Positions 62,704 through 64,000 of a stretch of 64,000 nucleotides of DNA are shown one piece after another (the stretch's first letter is position 1; each line of letters begins with the position of its first letter). This DNA comes from CBFHOS01 sp965657645 (lineage in GTDB: Bacteria; Pseudomonadota; Alphaproteobacteria; Puniceispirillales; Puniceispirillaceae), in contig CBFHOS010000006.1 in the NCBI GenBank assembly GCA_965657645.1, positions 21,713-85,712 on the forward strand, read 5' to 3'. The position numbers and the translations under genes were made by a program. Below the pieces are notes generated by a model. It saw only the letters and a list, made by a program, of their open reading frames with translations. It made no database searches and was not told the DNA's origin.

Positions 62704-63555
62704 CTATTGCGGAGGGCTCTGGTAGAGATCATCGCGTTCGGCCATAGGTGCGTAAAACGCGGCGGCAAAATTGGCGGCGGTCCGTGCGGCGATGTTAAAG
62801 GGCGGCTTTAGCGGTCCCCTGAAATAGGTGCCAACCAATGATTGCCATGTGCTAACCGGATCACGGCGTTCCAGCCCACAGCAATAATCAAACCATTTTT
62901 TGCCAATGGCGACATGGCCAATCTCATCTTCCATGATAATCCCAAGCGCATCGGCGCTATCATTATCATCGACATTGCGTAGCTTTTCGATCATGCCCGG
63001 CGTGACATCAAGGCCGCGGGCCTCTAGCACCAAAGGGGCAATGGCGAGGCGGGCCAACAAATCATGCGCGGTTTCCTGAGCGGCTTGCCATAATCCATCA
63101 TGTGCCGGCAGATCACCATAACCCGCATCCATACGGGAAAGCCGATCATCCAGCATCAGGAAATGACGGGCCTCATCATCGGCGACCGACAGCCAATCAA
63201 CATAGAAATCACGCGGCAAACGATGTTCCACAAAGCGGCAAGCCATATCCAGAGATAGATCAATGGCGTTGAGTTCGATATGGGCGATGGCGTGGATCAG
63301 CGCAATTCTGCCCGGGGCTGATTGGGTGATACGGCGGCGCGGTACATCGCGCGGTGGGCGTAATTCTGGACGCGCCGGCCGGCCCGGTCGCTCTGGCGGG
63401 GTGAAGGTACCAAGATTGCTATGCGCGCCGGCATGCCAATTGGCGATCAATGCCCGCGTTGCCTCGGCCTTGTGGCGCGGGTTGGTAATGGCAATGACGC
63501 CCGCAAGGGCTTCGCTAAGCGGTGTTTCAGGTGAAATCATATGCTGGTCGGTCAT
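62704..63555 (-). CDS. DUF455 ferritin-like protein
   Basis: The 283-residue helical protein contains H-I-E-L-N-A-I-D-L, D-D-E-A-R-H-F, L-E-A-R-G-L-D, and M-E-D-E-I-G-H-V, the carboxylate and histidine pattern of a di-iron ferritin-like fold as in DUF455. Function is not established; the family is related to MiaE-like oxygenases. A basic, proline-rich stretch (about 52-75) is noticeable. It lies three bases after the bcp gene and shares its direction, a frequent alphaproteobacterial pairing, hinting at redox or peroxide handling. Confidence 0.85.
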   Translation of the reverse strand: MTDQHMISPETPLSEALAGVIAITNPRHKAEATRALIANWHAGAHSNLGTFTPPERPGRPARPELRPPRDVPRRRITQSAPGRIALIHAIAHIELNAIDLSLDMACRFVEHRLPRDFYVDWLSVADDEARHFLMLDDRLSRMDAGYGDLPAHDGLWQAAQETAHDLLARLAIAPLVLEARGLDVTPGMIEKLRNVDDNDSADALGIIMEDEIGHVAIGKKWFDYCCGLERRDPVSTWQSLVGTYFRGPLKPPFNIAARTAANFAAAFYAPMAERDDLYQSPPQ

Positions 63556-63558
63556 GGG

Positions 63559-64000
63559 CTATAGCGAGCGCACATAGGCCAGAACGTCCTCGGCATGCTC
63601 TTTGACTTTGACCTTTGGCCACACCTTGATGATGGTGCCGGTTTCATCAATGACAAAGGTGGTCCGGACAATGCCGAGATAGGTTTTTCCGTACATGGAT
63701 TTTTCCACCCACACACCAAAGTCTTCACAAACATTGGTCTCATGATCGGCGCCCAGCAAACAGGTTAGGCCATGTTTAGCCCGAAACTTTGCTTGTTTGG
63801 CTGGCGTGTCTTTGGAAATGCCAATGACATCACAATTCGCCGCGGCGAAATCATCCAGCATCGCGGAAAAGGCGAGCGCCTCAGTAGTACAGCCCGATGT
63901 ATCAGCGCGCGGAAAAAAGAAAATCACCATCTTTTTGCCATGTTGATCCGCCATGGTGAATTCGCCGGTATCTGTCGGCATGGTGAAGTGAGGTGCGCGG
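63559..64000 (-). CDS. bcp: Peroxiredoxin of the Bcp/PrxQ type, 5' end outside the window
   Basis: The visible part includes F-F-F-P-R-A-D-T-S-G-C-T-T-E-A, with the peroxidatic cysteine after P-x-x-x-T-x-x-C. The E. coli Bcp resolving cysteine five positions later is absent (leucine), so it may be a one-cysteine form. The first in-frame ATG is at 63981, but codons upstream to the window end read R-A-P-H-F-T, the conserved family start. The true start therefore lies beyond position 64000 and the gene is partial. It reduces organic and hydrogen peroxides in the cytosol. Confidence 0.9.
   Translation of the reverse strand, partial: RAPHFTMPTDTGEFTMADQHGKKMVIFFFPRADTSGCTTEALAFSAMLDDFAAANCDVIGISKDTPAKQAKFRAKHGLTCLLGADHETNVCEDFGVWVEKSMYGKTYLGIVRTTFVIDETGTIIKVWPKVKVKEHAEDVLAYVRSL

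Noticed and set aside
1..64000. tRNA, rRNA, insertion sequences or phage genes
   Set aside because: No T-loop-like GGTTCRAATCC context, transposase motif, or phage structural gene was seen on either strand by eye; a tRNA scan would be decisive.

Overview
The window reads as chromosomal DNA of a marine alphaproteobacterium, most likely of the SAR116 (Puniceispirillum-like) type. This is inferred from gene content, not from a database search. Supporting signs are a CarD regulator beside a probable ferredoxin tail, an NDUFA12-type complex I protein, a DUF2155 protein, an MCE protein, a B12-dependent ribonucleotide reductase, the imuA-imuB-dnaE2 mutagenesis cassette with a GAAC-N7-GAAC SOS box, tetrameric sarcosine oxidase, and a B12-methyltransferase homologue of the kind common in ocean alphaproteobacteria. 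Base composition looks close to even GC/AT by eye. I saw no rRNA, tRNA, CRISPR, insertion sequence or prophage.

Layout. 1-9.4 kb: carD, an aminopeptidase, a Cro/CI-type regulator, xseB-ispA-dxs (isoprenoid precursors), then leftward fabI-aroC, a glycine-zipper envelope protein, and rightward pdxH. 9.5-20.5 kb is a methylated-amine block: a dimethylglycine dehydrogenase-like flavoprotein and an MttB-family methyltransferase face the soxBDAG sarcosine oxidase operon, followed by an M20 amidohydrolase. 20.6-26.6 kb is the SOS cassette imuA-imuB-dnaE2. 26.6-33.3 kb holds a GFA-type protein, a SPOR-domain D,D-carboxypeptidase, clpS-clpA, a COG3146 acyltransferase-like protein and a RidA protein. 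33.5-37.2 kb is nrdJ, with a clear terminator and a candidate NrdR operator. 37.7-48.4 kb is a housekeeping block: NDUFA12, MCE protein, DUF2155, aat, accC, accB, aroQ, a DsbA-like protein, an M48 protease, an aminotransferase and RNase E.

48.9-57.2 kb is the most interesting part: a single leftward operon of seven genes. It encodes a betaine-type ABC importer (binding protein, permease, ATPase), an aldehyde dehydrogenase, an M19 dipeptidase homologue that has lost several metal ligands, a 600-residue protein of unknown family, and a DUF3726 protein. It looks like a self-contained uptake and catabolic module for a quaternary-ammonium or N-methylated compound, placed between RNase E and the cell-wall genes amiC and PBP1A. 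57.5-64 kb returns to housekeeping: amiC, mrcA, prfB, a DUF455 ferritin-like protein and a bcp peroxiredoxin cut by the window end.

Functionally, the importer operon and the demethylation block could act in series: imported N-methylated osmolytes would be stripped to sarcosine and glycine, with one-carbon units passed to folate. A second theme is the number of short tandem duplications (11-20 bp units) in the gaps between genes, and a few inside genes.
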